A stretch of DNA of 64,000 nucleotides from Protula sp. h YS-2021 (taxonomy: Eukaryota; Annelida; Polychaeta; Sabellida; Serpulidae). Location: positions 1 to 64,000 of the forward strand of contig CATKHT010000039.1 in the NCBI GenBank assembly GCA_949752745.1, in the 5' to 3' direction. Position numbers and translations under genes: made by a program. Below the pieces are notes generated by a model that ran no database searches, was not told the origin of the DNA, and worked only from the letters and a program-made list of their open reading frames with translations. Positions 12,547 to 24,812 of this stretch are shown one piece after another. The number at the start of each line of letters is the position of its first letter. The stretch's first letter is position 1.

Positions 12547-13926
12547 GGCGTCCTTGAAGACCAAAGAAAAGGGTCAAAAGGTCAAGCAGCGGTCTAGTTT
12601 TTGCTGTGGAAGTTTTCAAATGAAACGCAGATATTAATCTTGGGGACTATTTATGGTTTTGTTTATCTTAACATCATAGCATAACTGAAATGCCACCATG
12701 GGAACTTGTTCACTGCATGTATTCGGTCATTATTTGCTAGCCACTACATAGCGAAATTGTTGATGGGCCTGTGCTTAGCTTGAAAAAAGTTCAAACATGT
12801 AAAATTGTAAGAACTTGCAACATCTGTTACCAAAAAGGAAGCTGGTGGAGTAGAATGGACGCACTGATTGAAAAATATTGAATATCTCGGTAAGGAAGTC
12901 TGCGAAATAATGCGATGAACAGTTATTTTGTACCTCAAGAGGGTACTTCCGCGATCAATTACGAGCAATAAAAACATCCAAAGTATTAATATATTTATTA
13001 AAAGCGTTACTTTGATGACGGATTATTTTACTTGCGTGCTGTAAACATTAAATAGCATGACATAAAAACGTAAAAACAATCAGAAGTATGCTTTCTCGTA
13101 CGGCTCTGTTTAATATATACAAAATTATATTTAAAAATGTCTTTTTCGTTCACTTTTAAGAAGAATTCTTTTGGCGCTCAACACTGTCACTTTAAGCAAG
13201 AGTTTTTGTTCTCTCTTTTTTCTTCTAGACTCGCACTGAGTTTTATATCCGTTAGTTCAAAGAAGTCTAGCAGGGTTATGACGCAAGCAGATAAATTCAC
13301 TTTTAATAACTAGATTAATTTTCATCCCTCGCTCCTGGAGTTTAAAGCTAAAAGAAATGCGGTCAAAGGAATGACATCTGTTAATGCTCTTCACAGTATT
13401 CTGTAAATTTCAAATCTATTCAAAGTAAATAAGTTTTCCAATGGATTTCTCTCATACTTTGTTTTGTTTTCCATTTCTCAAAATGCGGATAACTTTTAGA
13501 AGCGTATTGAAAAGTAAAAGATGTAATCTTGATTTTTTCGTAAGCGTAGTGCTCATATAAGATATATGGGCTTGACGTGCAACGTGTTATCCACGATAAG
13601 TTTCTACTGTCCCTAAGATCCATACAGCGTCTTGGAAAAAAAGTTGTTTGAACTTTCGTTTACATCCAAATTTTGAGGTATATGCCATGTTGCAGACAAT
13701 ACATTAAATAGAATTAGCAACTTGGTCGCAAGAAAAGAAATGTGAGTTTCAGAAACTTGGAGACTGGTCTATGGATGTTGCGACCTGAAATAGACGCTTG
13801 ATGTCACAAATGCAAATAATGCGCTTTGATCTAGCTGAGGCTTTCGTCTATATTTTTCTTGCATAGCTACACATATTTATAGCAGAATTGTGCTTTAATT
13901 AATTTGTTTTTATCCACATATAGCAA
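12547..13926. other. Non-coding 3' part of block A
   Basis: Homologous to 16460-18210 of block B with many substitutions and indels. No gene seen. The junction 13816/13817 is the empty site corresponding to the Helitron-like insertion in block B. Confidence 0.65.
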
Positions 13927-14820
13927 TTACACAGGACGTATTTTCATCTCCGTAAATTTCAGAGAATACGAGTCTCCATGCCAAGCATTCCATATTATTC
14001 CATCCCATCGTGGTACAGGATTTGAATAGAGATACACCCCGTTTGGCAACGCACGGTAACAGTTACTGTACCAAAAGCCAGCTTTGTCTACAGATGCACA
14101 ATTACTACCAGAACGTTCATCGTTATCCCTATCATATGTCGTGAAGGCCATGTTGTCTTGGAAACGCAGAGAATCACCCGCATTTCCAGTGTACGCACCC
14201 AGGCTAAGTCTGAACAAGTCCTCTTCAGTGCTTACCCGAAAATGACTGTAATTAGCGTAGCGTCTCTCATCCTCCCAATCACCAAGGTCCACTCGGAGGC
14301 TGTACTGCTTTTGACCATTGGTCAGCAACGCTAGGTTTACATTGCCTAGCCAGAATTCATTCTCCAGTTGACCGAATCCTGCTCTGTAATCATTCCAATC
14401 GCGATTAAAATCAACAAAACAAATTTGCCTTCTTTGGAAGACTAACCAGCCTCCTCCATCGGTTGTCATATCACAGTAAACTTGCATGTTGACTGACGTC
14501 TGAAAGGGCGAGACGGATATAGCCTCAACAGATACTGTATATACGCCGTTTTCGGTATTGCCGCGCAAAAGGTATTCAGCACAATCACGCGGGTAGCTGG
14601 TGTTTCTTATTTGGACAGAATCGGAACTTCCAGGAAAGGAAGCTCCACCATCCCTTGCATCAAGCCTGGCATTCAATTGTTCAAATTTCTCTGACATGTG
14701 TTGAATAATGCATGCTGTAGCGGAGTCATCTGCGTGACTCTTACATGTTTGCAAAGAGGTATGTTGTCCATGAATGACGACAAAAGCCACTGTAATAACT
14801 GCAAACGCTAAACAATCCAT
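13927..14820 (-). CDS. Secreted fibrinogen-related protein (FReD lectin-like), copy 1
   Basis: Single-exon gene of 297 residues. Residues 1-18 are a hydrophobic signal peptide, then a short N-terminal region with a heptad-like segment (SEKFEQLNARL) that could drive oligomerisation, then a complete fibrinogen C-terminal domain from about 76 to 297. Family motifs include YPRDCAEYL, VYCDMTTDGGGW, DFNRDW, EFWLGN, an acidic DRDND calcium-site segment before NCAS, and GFWYSNC. Proteins of this ficolin/tachylectin/FREP class are secreted and often bind acetylated sugars in invertebrate immunity or mucus; the ligand here is unknown. The start is the first Met and is followed directly by the signal peptide. 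Copy 2 at 19346-20236 is a clear paralogue. Confidence 0.93.
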   Translation of the reverse strand: MDCLAFAVITVAFVVIHGQHTSLQTCKSHADDSATACIIQHMSEKFEQLNARLDARDGGASFPGSSDSVQIRNTSYPRDCAEYLLRGNTENGVYTVSVEAISVSPFQTSVNMQVYCDMTTDGGGWLVFQRRQICFVDFNRDWNDYRAGFGQLENEFWLGNVNLALLTNGQKQYSLRVDLGDWEDERRYANYSHFRVSTEEDLFRLSLGAYTGNAGDSLRFQDNMAFTTYDRDNDERSGSNCASVDKAGFWYSNCYRALPNGVYLYSNPVPRWDGIIWNAWHGDSYSLKFTEMKIRPV

Positions 14821-14877
14821 TTTAAAGTTTAGCTATTTCCCAACAGATAATCGACTGATAACCGCTTTTCTTTCAAG

Positions 14878-14884
14878 CTATAAT
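14878..14884 (-). promoter_or_regulatory. Possible TATA-like element of FReD copy 1
   Basis: Reads attatag on the minus strand about 60 bases upstream of the start codon. The same element and its neighbours (gacgct...attatag) are kept at 20300-20306 upstream of copy 2, which supports a shared promoter. Confidence 0.35.
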
Positions 14885-14940
14885 TTAAGCGTCAGAAATA
14901 ACTGATTCATAACATTATAAGAGCATATATTTAATGAATA

Positions 14941-15479
14941 TATTTGACAGCATATAATTGTAGAGAGTAATAGAATATCTTATGCAATGCTTTTATATAA
15001 TCAGCGTCATAAGAAATTTGAACTTCCGGATTTGAACTTCCTCTTTCTATGGTGAGGCATTAAAGTCGATTTATTAAGACGAGGAAGTTTGCTTTGACAG
15101 CAAAAGACTTGTATTCAAAGGTTTTATGAATTTTAAATACTACACCGTTGGGAAAAACAATTAATCTTGCAAATACTTATTGCAAAATACACTCTTACCT
15201 GCATTTTATTTTATATATAAATATAAAATGTGATATTTTCCTTGTGAATAAGTCTTACTTGCCAGCAAGAAGAAGAGAGAGTTACAGCTTAGAATAATTG
15301 AGATCCATTTCAGCGCTATATTATTAAACTGGAAAATTATTTATTAATTTGACTGGCCATTATTTAATGAATAATGAATCTTTTAGTTCAGTTCTCATAA
15401 TTCTCTGAAGATTAGGAACAGTAAAGTATACATGAGACTGAGCATTGATTATTGATTTGAAATACAGAGATGTCCCAGA
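14941..15479. other. AT-rich spacer
   Basis: No gene or recognisable element seen. Confidence 0.5.
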
Positions 15480-16070
15480 TTTAGGACCAGGAGTGATCTT
15501 ACTAGCGGAATGACTTTATTAATATAGTGTAGGAATCTCATGAGTAGAGAGGACTTTGCGTTGTGGTCTTTGACGCTGAGAGGTGCTATAAACTGAGTGG
15601 TTTCATTAACCGACTGGTCCTATTTGCGAAGTGATTTTATAAACAAAATGATCTTATTAGCAAAGTGGTAATGTTTTTGCGGTGTGGTCTAATGAGCTGC
15701 GTGATTCTATAAGTAGTGTGGTTATAGTAACTGATATTTTGTTTCGAGTCGTGGTCTTATTAGCGGAAATAACCGAAATGATTTGAGTGATCTTACTATC
15801 TGAGTGGTTAAATTTGAAGAGTGATCTTATTATCGAAAGCGTTTCAGTGGCATATGAATGGAATGGCTATATTAACGGAGTGATCTTATTAGCGGCAATG
15901 TCTTATTGAAAAAGTAGTCAGATTATCATTTTATTAGCAGAGTGGCGTTTTAGCAATATGATGTTATTAGCTGAGTTGGTTTTAGGGGTGTCGTCTTATG
16001 AGCGAGGGGTCTTAGGAGTGGAGTAATTCATTATTTGAGCGATCTTCTTGATGGATTGGTGTTACTGTCG
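15480..16070. repeat. Degenerate 18-bp satellite (gtggtcttattagcggag type)
   Basis: Irregular tandem units of about 18 bp related to gtggtcttattagcggag. The same family occurs at 23203-23530 and 30300-30720, each time followed by a sequence related to gctcattgtgagtc, so it is one module of a larger mosaic repeat. Confidence 0.8.
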
Positions 16071-18213
16071 GTGTGGTCTTATTCCTGATCCGTTTGTTCT
16101 CTGGTCGTACCTTACTGGCCACAACGTCCTCGTGAATAAAGCGAGGAAATGTGTTATCTTGCTTTCCAATGCAGCAGAGACCTGCATGCTCCCATTGTGA
16201 GTCTGGTAATAAAAATAACGTTTGGAGATATCTTGTTGTTGACTGTATGTCCGTTAATCTATCTTTCCGTGTACTTGGGCCACACTTACATGGTTTGCAG
16301 TACAGCTTTGGCTGATCTGGATGATTGTAATGAAAACGTAGCGCTATGGTAAGAAGACGGCAAAACTTCAAGCAATTGTGAGTAGCACAACATTTTCATT
16401 CATACTTCTTTTTTGTTTTCAGGAAATAAGCATAACGTAAATGCCTTGAAGTGATTAATATTTGGCGTACTTGAGCCCAACATGAAGACCAAAAAACTCG
16501 AAAGGTCAAGAAGCGGATCTAGTTTTCACTGTGGAACTTTTCAAATGAAATACAGATATAAATCCTGAGAACCACTTTATGGTTATGTTTATCTTAGCAT
16601 CGAAGCATAACTGAAATTCCATCATGATAACTTTTTTACTGCATGTATTTAGTCATTATGTGCCAGCCAGTACATAGCGAAATTGTTTATGGGCCTGTGC
16701 TTAGCCATCGCTTGAAACACGTTCAAACATGTGACATTGTAAGAACTTGTAACATCTGTTACCAAGAATAAGACTCGGGCTGACTGAAAAATATTAAATA
16801 CCTCGGAAAGGACGTCTGCGAAATAATGCAATAAACAGTTATTTTGTGCCTCGAGAGGGTAGTTTCGGGTTAACGGATAACGGATTTTTTTACTTGCTTG
16901 CTGTAAACATTAATTAGCACGGCATTAAAACCTATAAACAATCAGATATACACAAAAAAAACGAACTCCGATACTATCTTGTCTCGGTTTAATATTACAA
17001 AATTCTCTGTAAAGATGTCTTTTTGGCCAACTCTTATGAATAATTCTTGTGGCGCATCAATGCTGTCACTTTAAACAAGAGTTTTCGTTCTCTCTTTTTT
17101 TGTTTTAGGCTCGCACTGAGTTTTATATCCGTTAGCTCAAATAAGCCTAAGCCCGACTTAGGACACAAGCAGATAGTCCACTCTTAATGACAACAAGATA
17201 AATTTTCATCCCTCTGTGATAATTACTTGAAGCTACAAGAAACGCATTCAAGAGAATGGCAGCTGCTAATGCTCTTCACATTATTCTGTAAATCAATTTT
17301 TTTCAAAGTAAATAATTTTTCCAATGGATATCTCTCATATTTTGTTTCGTTTTGCATTTCTCAAAATGTCGATAGTTTTTAGAAGAGTATTGTAAAGTAA
17401 AAGATGCCTTTTTTATTTTTTCGTAAATGTAGTGTTCGTATAAGCCACATGAGCTTGACCTGCGACCTGTTATCCAGGTATCATGGAAACGTAGAACACA
17501 CGGTGCATAGACGTTAAATAGACGTGGTAAGAATCGCATGAATTGAAATAAGTCGTATCAGCCGACAAACGTCGGGGAAAATCATTGTACAAACATTTGC
17601 ATTTCTCAAAACGCGGATAATTTTTAGAAGAGTATTGTTAAGTAAAGGATGACCTTTAGAATTGTTTTCATAAATGTAGTGCTGGGCCTGACCTGCGACT
17701 TGTTATTCAGGTATCACTGCCAAGTAAAACAAACGATGTATAAGACGTTGAATAGACGTGGTAATATTCGTATGAATTGAAGTAAGTCTTAACTAACTTA
17801 ACGGTCGATAGACATCGAGAAACGTTGCATAGACGTCGGAGAAAATCATTGTACAAACATACAAGAAGAGAACTCACTTTCTCTGTCCTTAGTTTATCTC
17901 GTGTGTAATAATATGAACAATAGTAACTTTCCATGGTTAATTAGCATGACGAAAGGGGGTAAATACCGCCTTTTCCAGTGACCGATGATACGATAAGTTT
18001 CTTCTGTCCTTAACATCTATACGGTGTCTTGGAAAAGAAGTGGTTTTGACTTTCATTTCCATACAAATTCTTACGTCTATGCTATGTTACGGACATTACA
18101 TTATATAAATTTTGGAAGTTGGTCGCGAGAAAAGAAATGGGAGTTTCAGAAAGTTGGAGACTAGTCTATGGATGTTGCGACCTGAAATAGACATTTCATA
18201 TCACAAATGCAAA

Positions 18214-19179
18214 CTAGACCGAAATTCGCACAGCGAATTAGACCCTCCTTGGAATGATAACTTAAAACGGGAGGCAGATGATATTGCTGTTTTTAACAAT
18301 TTTCACATGTCTGAATATAGATCCCCCTAAATACTACCAATTATACCGGTAAGGTCAAGGTCAAAAATTTTTATCAGGTGCACCACTTCAGATGACCCTC
18401 CATACTTGTGCCTAGTTTGATTGGTCTAGCTTCAGCGGTCTTGGAGGAGATGTCTGGAAATCGATTGCTCTATCTCTTACTGTTTTCGAGATAAAGGCCA
18501 ACTTCCGGATTGGGGCTCGAAAGTGACCTGAAGGTAAAGGACACCGCAAATTATACCTTACGTATCGTCGTATAGAGGGTTGAGGTCGAAAATGAGGTCA
18601 AAATTGATCTATCTCTTATCGTTTTCGAGATAAAGTCTAACTTCCGCTTTGGGGCTCGAAAGCGATCTGAAGGTGAAGGACACCGGAAGTTATACCTTAC
18701 GTATCGTCGTATAGGAGGTGGAGGTCGAAAATGAAATCAAAATTGCTCTATCTCTTACCGTTTTTGAGATAAATCATTGTTTTTCTTAAATAACCTTTTT
18801 CGTGATTTCAAGATCAAGGCCAAGGTCAAGGCCAAAAACTTTAACGGGTGCCTCAGATCACATCGTCCTTTATATATGTGCCATGTTTGCTTTTCTAGTT
18901 TCAGCGGTCTTGCAGTAATTTTCTGAAAACGTTTGAACTTTTTCGCGATTTGACCTTGACCAGTAACGTCTAGGTCAAAAACTTTTATCAGAAGCACCAC
19001 TTCTGAGGACCCTCCATACATGTGCCAAGTTTGGTTGGTTTAGCTTCAGCGGTCTCGGAGGAGATGTCTGGAAACCTATTCGGCGGAAGAAGAAAAAAAA
19101 TAAAAAAGGGAGGAAAAAATAGGTGAAGAATTCGAGGCAATCCATCCCCATTTGGGAATTTTCAACTACCAAGTGGGAA
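18214..19179 (-). mobile_element. Non-autonomous Helitron-like element, copy 2, with empty site in the window
   Basis: Same termini as copy 1 at 3489-4407: minus-strand 5' end TTCCCACTTGG, 3' end with an AATTCGC hairpin and CTAG. The left flank cacaaatgcaaa and right flank tagtgcgct match the uninterrupted block A sequence cacaaatgcaaataatgcgc at 13806-13824, so the insertion falls exactly between A and T with no duplication. It contains several copies of the clctatctcttaccg-type 125-bp subrepeat (core ctctatctcttac) and no coding capacity. Confidence 0.82.
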
Positions 19180-19345
19180 TAGTGCGCTGTGTCAAGTATA
19201 TATGCTCTTTATGCTAGGCAAAAATGAAGTAAGTGTACACTGATGATCTAACTGATGCTTTCGTCTATTTCTTTCTTGCACAGTTGCACATATTTATAGC
19301 AGGGTTTTGTTTATATTTTTTTTCGTTTTTATCCACATATAACAA

Positions 19346-20236
19346 CTACACAGGACGTATTTTCATCTCCGTAAATTTCAGAGAATACGAGTCTCCATGC
19401 CAAGCTTTCCATATTATTCCATCCGATTTTGGTCCGGGATTTGAATAGAGATACTCTCCGTTTGGCAAAGCAAGGAAACAGGCATTGTACCAAAACCCAG
19501 CTTTGTATCGCGATGCACAATGTTGTGAACCAATTCTGTCGTTATCCCTGTCAGATGTCGAGAAGGCCATGTTATCTTGGATGCGCAGAGAGTCACCTGC
19601 ATTTCCGGTGTACGCACCCAGGCTAAGTTTGAACAAGTTCTCATCAGTGCTTACCCGAAAATGACTGTAATTAGCGTAGCGTCTCTCACCCTCCCAATCA
19701 CCAAGGTCCACTCGGAGGCTGTACTGCTTTTGACCACTGGTAAGTAACGCTAGGTTTACATTGCCTAACCAGAACTCATTCTCAAGTTGACCGAATCCTG
19801 CTCTGTAATCACTCCAATCGCGATTAAAATCAACAAAACCAGTTTGTCTTCTTTGGAAAACTAACCAGCCCCCTCCATCGGTTGTCATATCGCAGTAAAC
19901 TTGTACGTTGACTGACGTATGAAAGGGTGAAATAGTTGTATCCTCAAGAGATATTGTATAAACACCGCTTTCTGTATAGCCGCGTGATAAGTATTCAGCA
20001 CAATCACGCGGATAGTTTCCTGCTGTGGCAGAACTGGAACTTTCCAGCGGCAAGAAAACTCCATCCTCTCTTGGCCCAAGTCTTGCATTCAATTGTTCAA
20101 ATTTCTCTGATATGTGCTGAATAATACATGCTGTAGCCGAGCCATAGGCGTGAGTCTCGCATGTTTCCAAAGCGGTCTGTTGTCCGGTAATAACGATAAA
20201 AAGCACTGCGATAACTGCCAACACAAATATCTCCAT
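19346..20236 (-). CDS. Secreted fibrinogen-related protein (FReD lectin-like), copy 2
   Basis: Single-exon gene of 296 residues, paralogous to 13927-14820 over its full length. Residues 1-18 form the signal peptide; a variable linker follows at about 52-72; the fibrinogen domain spans about 74-296 with the YPRDCAEYL, TTDGGGW, DFNRDW, EFWLGN and IRPV-ending motifs. The acidic segment is DRDNDR before HCAS, and the following motif is GFWYNAC. The copies differ mainly in the linker and in the loops around the calcium/ligand pocket (about residues 225-270), while the fold core is nearly identical. That suggests both are functional and may differ in ligand. Ligand and tissue are unknown. Confidence 0.93.
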   Translation of the reverse strand: MEIFVLAVIAVLFIVITGQQTALETCETHAYGSATACIIQHISEKFEQLNARLGPREDGVFLPLESSSSATAGNYPRDCAEYLSRGYTESGVYTISLEDTTISPFHTSVNVQVYCDMTTDGGGWLVFQRRQTGFVDFNRDWSDYRAGFGQLENEFWLGNVNLALLTSGQKQYSLRVDLGDWEGERRYANYSHFRVSTDENLFKLSLGAYTGNAGDSLRIQDNMAFSTSDRDNDRIGSQHCASRYKAGFWYNACFLALPNGEYLYSNPGPKSDGIIWKAWHGDSYSLKFTEMKIRPV

Positions 20237-20299
20237 TTTAAAATTAAGTATTAAGCAAAATGTTTTAACACACCAGCTAATAACCGTTGTCTTTTTAAA

Positions 20300-20306
20300 C
20301 TATAAT
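20300..20306 (-). promoter_or_regulatory. Possible TATA-like element of FReD copy 2
   Basis: attatag on the minus strand about 65 bases upstream of the start, aligned with the element at 14878-14884 upstream of copy 1. Confidence 0.35.
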
Positions 20307-20330
20307 CTGAGCGTCGTAAGATAACTAATT

Positions 20331-21150
20331 CACAATAACATTGAGTATGTTAATATATTTTGTGTACATATTTACAGACAGAAGACTTAAATAATTGCTA
20401 TCTAAGCCTTGTGAAACAGAATTTTTTATGTGACACTGGAAAATCTTTTCCTCTATTTGTCGCTTGCATTATGACTGCATTATGACATCAAGCTTCGACA
20501 AATACTTTGTTCTGTATAAGACTTAAAACTATAGATTTAGTAAGACGAAGAAAGCAAAGTACTTGTATTTAAGTGTTTTTAGCCAAGCGCACGGATTACG
20601 AAAATATTAACCGCTGTGAAACATGATTATTCTTGCAAATAGTCAAATAGTTGTCGTGGAAAATACACGTTGCTTCTATCTGTTGTTTTCTAACTTTATT
20701 CAATGTAAAAATGTGAGATTTTTGTGCCATTGATAAGACAGCGGAGACAGTTTTATTGGTTTCCAAGCAACGGTTGTATATCCATATATAAGTACTTTGT
20801 ATTCTTCACCTTACTAAATCTATAGTTTTAAGTCTTTATTTATTATTATTTTCCATTGTCTCCTCAACATGAGACTGGTAAACACTGGCCTATGATTGCA
20901 ACCAGTCACAACTAAATTACATGTAGACTTTATGTTGTGCAGAAATTTTGACCAATTATAAAGTACTTTATTATTATTATTAAATTTAGAAAGCAATTGA
21001 AGAAAAATTTAGAAAGCAATTGAAGAAAAAAAGGTTAATTCACTTTGTAATGAAATAATGCATACCTATCAGAAAGAATGGACGCTTATACAATGAAAGT
21101 TGGAGTTTATATAAGGAGGGGGTATAGACCTAATATAGTACAGCTCGAAT
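20331..21150. other. AT-rich spacer
   Basis: No gene seen. A stretch near 20450-20600 (tgcattatgactgcattatg, gacttaaaactatagattt) recurs near 37800-37980, so it is part of a dispersed repeat. Confidence 0.5.
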
Positions 21151-21340
21151 GTATTACGATAAATAAGTGAATCGTTTGTGTATGGGTTGTATTACGATAA
21201 ATAAGTGAATCGTTTGTATGTGGGTTGTATTACGATAAATAAGTGAATCGTTTGTATGTGGGTTGTATTACGATAAATAAGTGAATCGTTTGTATGTGGG
21301 TTGTATTACGATAAATAAGTGAATCGTTTGTGTATGGGGT
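21151..21340. repeat. 38-bp tandem repeat, 5 copies
   Basis: Five near-identical 38-bp units starting gtattacgataaataagtg. Copies differ at two or three positions, implying a recent expansion. Confidence 0.95.
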
Positions 21341-23202
21341 AGAATGAGACAAGTGTCACTCCGTTTTAAAACAGCTGAAGGGAAGAAGATTTGCTTTTTG
21401 CTTAGTTTACATCAAATATAAGACTTTGTTTTATTATAAAAGCATGTATTTGAGCCATATCTTCAAATATTCGTAAAAATTAGATAAAATCAAATGAACA
21501 TGCTTAAATCGATCGGTAAAACACCTTTAAAATAGTAAAACACGTGTACCAATCAGATAATAAAACACATGTACCTATAAGACAGTAAAACACGTGTGCC
21601 TGTACGCCACTAAAATATCAACCCCATAAGTTACGAAAATCTATATTAAAATACAGTATAAAATCGAAACAGTACCAAAACATTCCAAATAACACGATCA
21701 TGCCTTCTTTCTGTTTGTGGCCGTGGATGTGATTTTTACAGATATACTTTTGGTGTATTTCGCATGGATTCATTTTTCAAACCAAATTTTCAGGTTCCAC
21801 TAATTGTTTACCTGCAACTGAAATGCAATTTCGTCATTATATCCGATATTGATATTTGCCAACTCTAAACAAGTGATATTGACTGAATTCCAGTAAAAGT
21901 TTGAGGCCATGAATTATGTTCCTTGCAGCAGTTGTTGCTGAATCTTTAGATGTAAAATAATTGGCCTCAGTTACTGATATCTAAAATTAGATTTTGTGGT
22001 ATAAAATGGAATTTAAGATATCTGAAACTGAAATGAAAATATATGAAATAGAATTATACATATGTTCTATTCAATTTTGAAATATCATAAACTGAATTTT
22101 AGAGTGCAAAGAAAAACAAACAAAGAGACAAACAAATTTAGGTGTCTAAGATTAATTTATGATATCTTAACATAATTACTGATATAAAAACGTGGCAATA
22201 TGTCTGAAAACAGTATCCCGTAAATATACAAGGCCTTATTCTCAGTAAATGAGGCCATTTTACACTGACGATTTCTGAACTTCCCGGGTCGTCTGTCTTA
22301 GACAGTATTAATGCAGTAATCATAATTTCTAAGATAATGTATGTACACGTAGTCCATGCATGGAAACAAATTTGCAATGATAGTACTGTTAACGTTTTAT
22401 ATTTATATCGCATGTGACGTCATAACTATTGTTAAAAAAGTTGAATTTTAAATGCGGCGTTGTCTCATTTCAATTTCATAATTTTACAAAGCTGTGAAAA
22501 TTTAAAATTTGGAAAAATTAAACTAAATCACTTTAGGTCAGAGTTTTGGGGGCTCCAGAAATCTGTCTCATTTAAACATGATTCTGGCAAGTGTATTTTT
22601 CGCTGCTCGGAAGGAAGTGCTCTCTAGTTTCGGTGACACTTAGGTATTCATAAATTATTCATAAACTATCCATAAACGCTGTTATAAAACAGTTGACCTC
22701 TACTGAGATCAATCTGTTATGCATAAACACAGCGGATGGATTTTTTAAAAAGCAGTTCACCCTAATGAGTATTATTTTAGAGCAATCCTCAGTGGAATCC
22801 AAAAAAATGGTATTATACCCAACGGACCCAGCCGCCACAAATGATGGTTGTTAAATATATTTTAGAAAGTGGTTCCTCTCTTATGTGAGTACTAATTTGC
22901 CCGAAATCCCTAGCGGGTTTGCAGTGTAAAACGGTTTTTACACAACAGACAGAATTGAGGGTGATTGTTGGACAACAACGATTCAGGCTCCGGATTCACC
23001 AACATCCCCCTAAACTAAACTTAACTTAAACCCAAGGACACTCAAATGTTTAAATAGCCAATAATTGCGGGAACCCAATCCGGATTCACGGAAGTCCCTC
23101 AACTTAAAGCTGAATTTTCCCTTAACTCAGTTCAAGTTACGTAGTAAATAACACTTAACTTAAAATGTCACTTAAGGGTCCCTTAACGTGTTATGAGTCT
23201 TG
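21341..23202. repeat. Dispersed module alpha, copy 1, plus flanking degenerate repeats
   Basis: 21460-22640 is homologous to 34020-35350 and in part to 38010-38500 (for example the cggtaaaacacgtgtacc region and the gtatcccgtaaatat region). 22680-23040 holds degenerate SINE-like segments similar to 9150-9290. No gene seen. Confidence 0.65.
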
Positions 23203-23530
23203 GGGTCTTTTGAGTGGAATGGTGTTATGAATGGAGTTTTCTTATTAGTGGAATGGTCTAATAGTGGAGTGGTCTTATGAGTAGGTTGGTTTAGGAGCAG
23301 TCTTATGAACGGATAGGCCTTATTAGCAGAGTGGTCTTATAATAAGAGTAGTCTTGTTAGCAAAACGATTTTATTAGCAGAAAGATCCAATTAGCAGAGT
23401 GGTTTTATTAGCTGAGAGGTCTTATTAGTGGAGTGGTCTTATGAGAAGAGTGATCTAATGAGTGGAGTGGTCTTATGAATGATGTGGTCTAATAAGTGGA
23501 GTGATCTTATGAGCGGAGCGATCATGTTTC
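23203..23530. repeat. 18-bp satellite, second array
   Basis: Units related to gtggtcttattagcggag, as at 15480-16070 and 30300-30720. It precedes the four-helix membrane protein pseudogene by about 0.75 kb. Confidence 0.85.
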
Positions 23531-24275
23531 AAGTTCCTGACCAGCTTGCCCTCCAGTGTTATGGGTACACTGTGTTGCCTCATTTTACGTCCTCATTAAT
23601 CACTACGAAAAGTCAAGCATGGGCTCATTGTGAGTCCGATAGTAAAGCCATCTATTAAGGCAAGAAAAAAGCGTAATTCTCATCAATACTAAAACTGGAA
23701 ATGAAAACGAAATAGAGCGACAGGACGGGCATATAATATTTATATAATAAGATAATGAGATTAAGATAATACTAATACGATAATAATATTTAGCCATACT
23801 ACAGTTTGGACTTGTATAAAATCTATACCTTAGCATTTCAATCTTCTGTCGGATCAGTCCTTGTGTGGTTCGGGCTACCAGTATTGCAGGCTTGGAAATT
23901 TCTCGGATCTGCCCCCCCCTCCCCCCCCCTCCCCCCCCCCCCGCTTATGTGGTTCAAGCTCATGGTACCAGTGCCACAGGCTGCGCAAGGATTTTCCTTA
24001 TCAGTTCACTTGCTTGTTTGATTCGAACTCGTGCTACCAGTGCTGAAATGATTTGCCGTTTTCTACTAGAACGACGAGTGTAGTGTGGAAGACGCAGAGT
24101 ACTAGCTGAAAGTGACACTTCGCTCCTTTCTAAGGAAATTGATACTCCGAGCGGATCGCACCTGGTCTCAAAAGTTACCGCCATTTTTGGCCAAGTGCCC
24201 CCTTTCGGCTCCCAGGCGTTATCGATGCACGCTTGGACGGCAAGAATTAGCTTTCTAGATTGTTCACAACTTTGG
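23531..24275. other. Region 3' of the four-helix protein pseudogene
   Basis: Homologous to 30720-31090 and 40270-40585, which lie at the same place beside the intact gene copies. Contains C-rich runs at 23911-23942. No gene seen. Confidence 0.55.
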
Positions 24276-24756
24276 TCAAAGGGAAGATTCTATACCTTCT
24301 ATCCTTCTTCTATAGACCTGTCTATGTCCTTACATTGCTGTTAGCACCGGTAACATGCCACACCTAAACAGGTGCAATATCGTCAGTAAGGCATAACACT
24401 GTGTCGTTAAATCAATCCTCTCTGATTCGTGATTTTTAACGAATACTCTAATCAGCAGATTTCATAATATAAAAGCCGTTGCTAGAGAATCTCCAAGCAC
24501 AACAATGAGGAAGAAAGAGTAGCGTACGCGATGCTTGGCATATTTCCACCTCACGTTGTGTTCGGTGATTGAGAAGAAAAACTCCAAAAACGTCCAGCAT
24601 GGCGAGATTGACGTACATGGTGTAGAACAAGCAGAGTGACATCTGTATGTCCTCGCAGACGTCCCGTGTTGATGCTGTACAGTTATGCAACACCAAGAAG
24701 TATACGACCAGCGGGCCCACGTACAGTGCCTTAAAGAACACAGTCAGATTTTCCAT
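24276..24756 (-). pseudogene. Frameshifted copy of the four-helix membrane protein gene
   Basis: Clear homologue of 31091-31591 and 40586-41086, starting with the same MENL residues. It has a short deletion near 24595 (where intact copies read ccacacaagc) and a larger one near 24550 (the segment around actgaaaagatggt). These shift the frame after roughly residue 55, so the last part reads in a different frame. The homology continues to the expected stop position at 24276. Confidence 0.82.
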
Positions 24757-24812
24757 ATGATAAACACAAAGCTGCGGCTGCAAGTGTTAACAGTCCACCA
24801 TGGTATGACACC

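Larger units (their letters stand above)
11634..14940. repeat. Duplicated block A, containing a fibrinogen-related gene
   Basis: Diverged copy of 16210-20330. Shared anchors include the stretch around 11700-11900 (matching 16250-16430), 12560-13000 (matching 16460-16870), 13420-13620 (matching 17300-17480) and the fibrinogen-domain gene with its upstream region. Block A has a LINE insertion at 11952 that block B lacks, and lacks block B's Helitron-like element. Confidence 0.85.
16210..20330. repeat. Duplicated block B, containing a fibrinogen-related gene
   Basis: Diverged copy of 11634-14940. It lacks the LINE and carries a 966-bp Helitron-like insertion at 18214. The stretch around 17585-17940 partly repeats the preceding 17340-17560 segment, so block B also has an internal duplication. 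No gene other than the fibrinogen-related one is seen. Confidence 0.85.

Noticed and set aside
21151..21340. Regular 38-bp repeats resembling a CRISPR array
   Set aside because: Repeats are contiguous with no spacers, and the genome is eukaryotic; it is a minisatellite.
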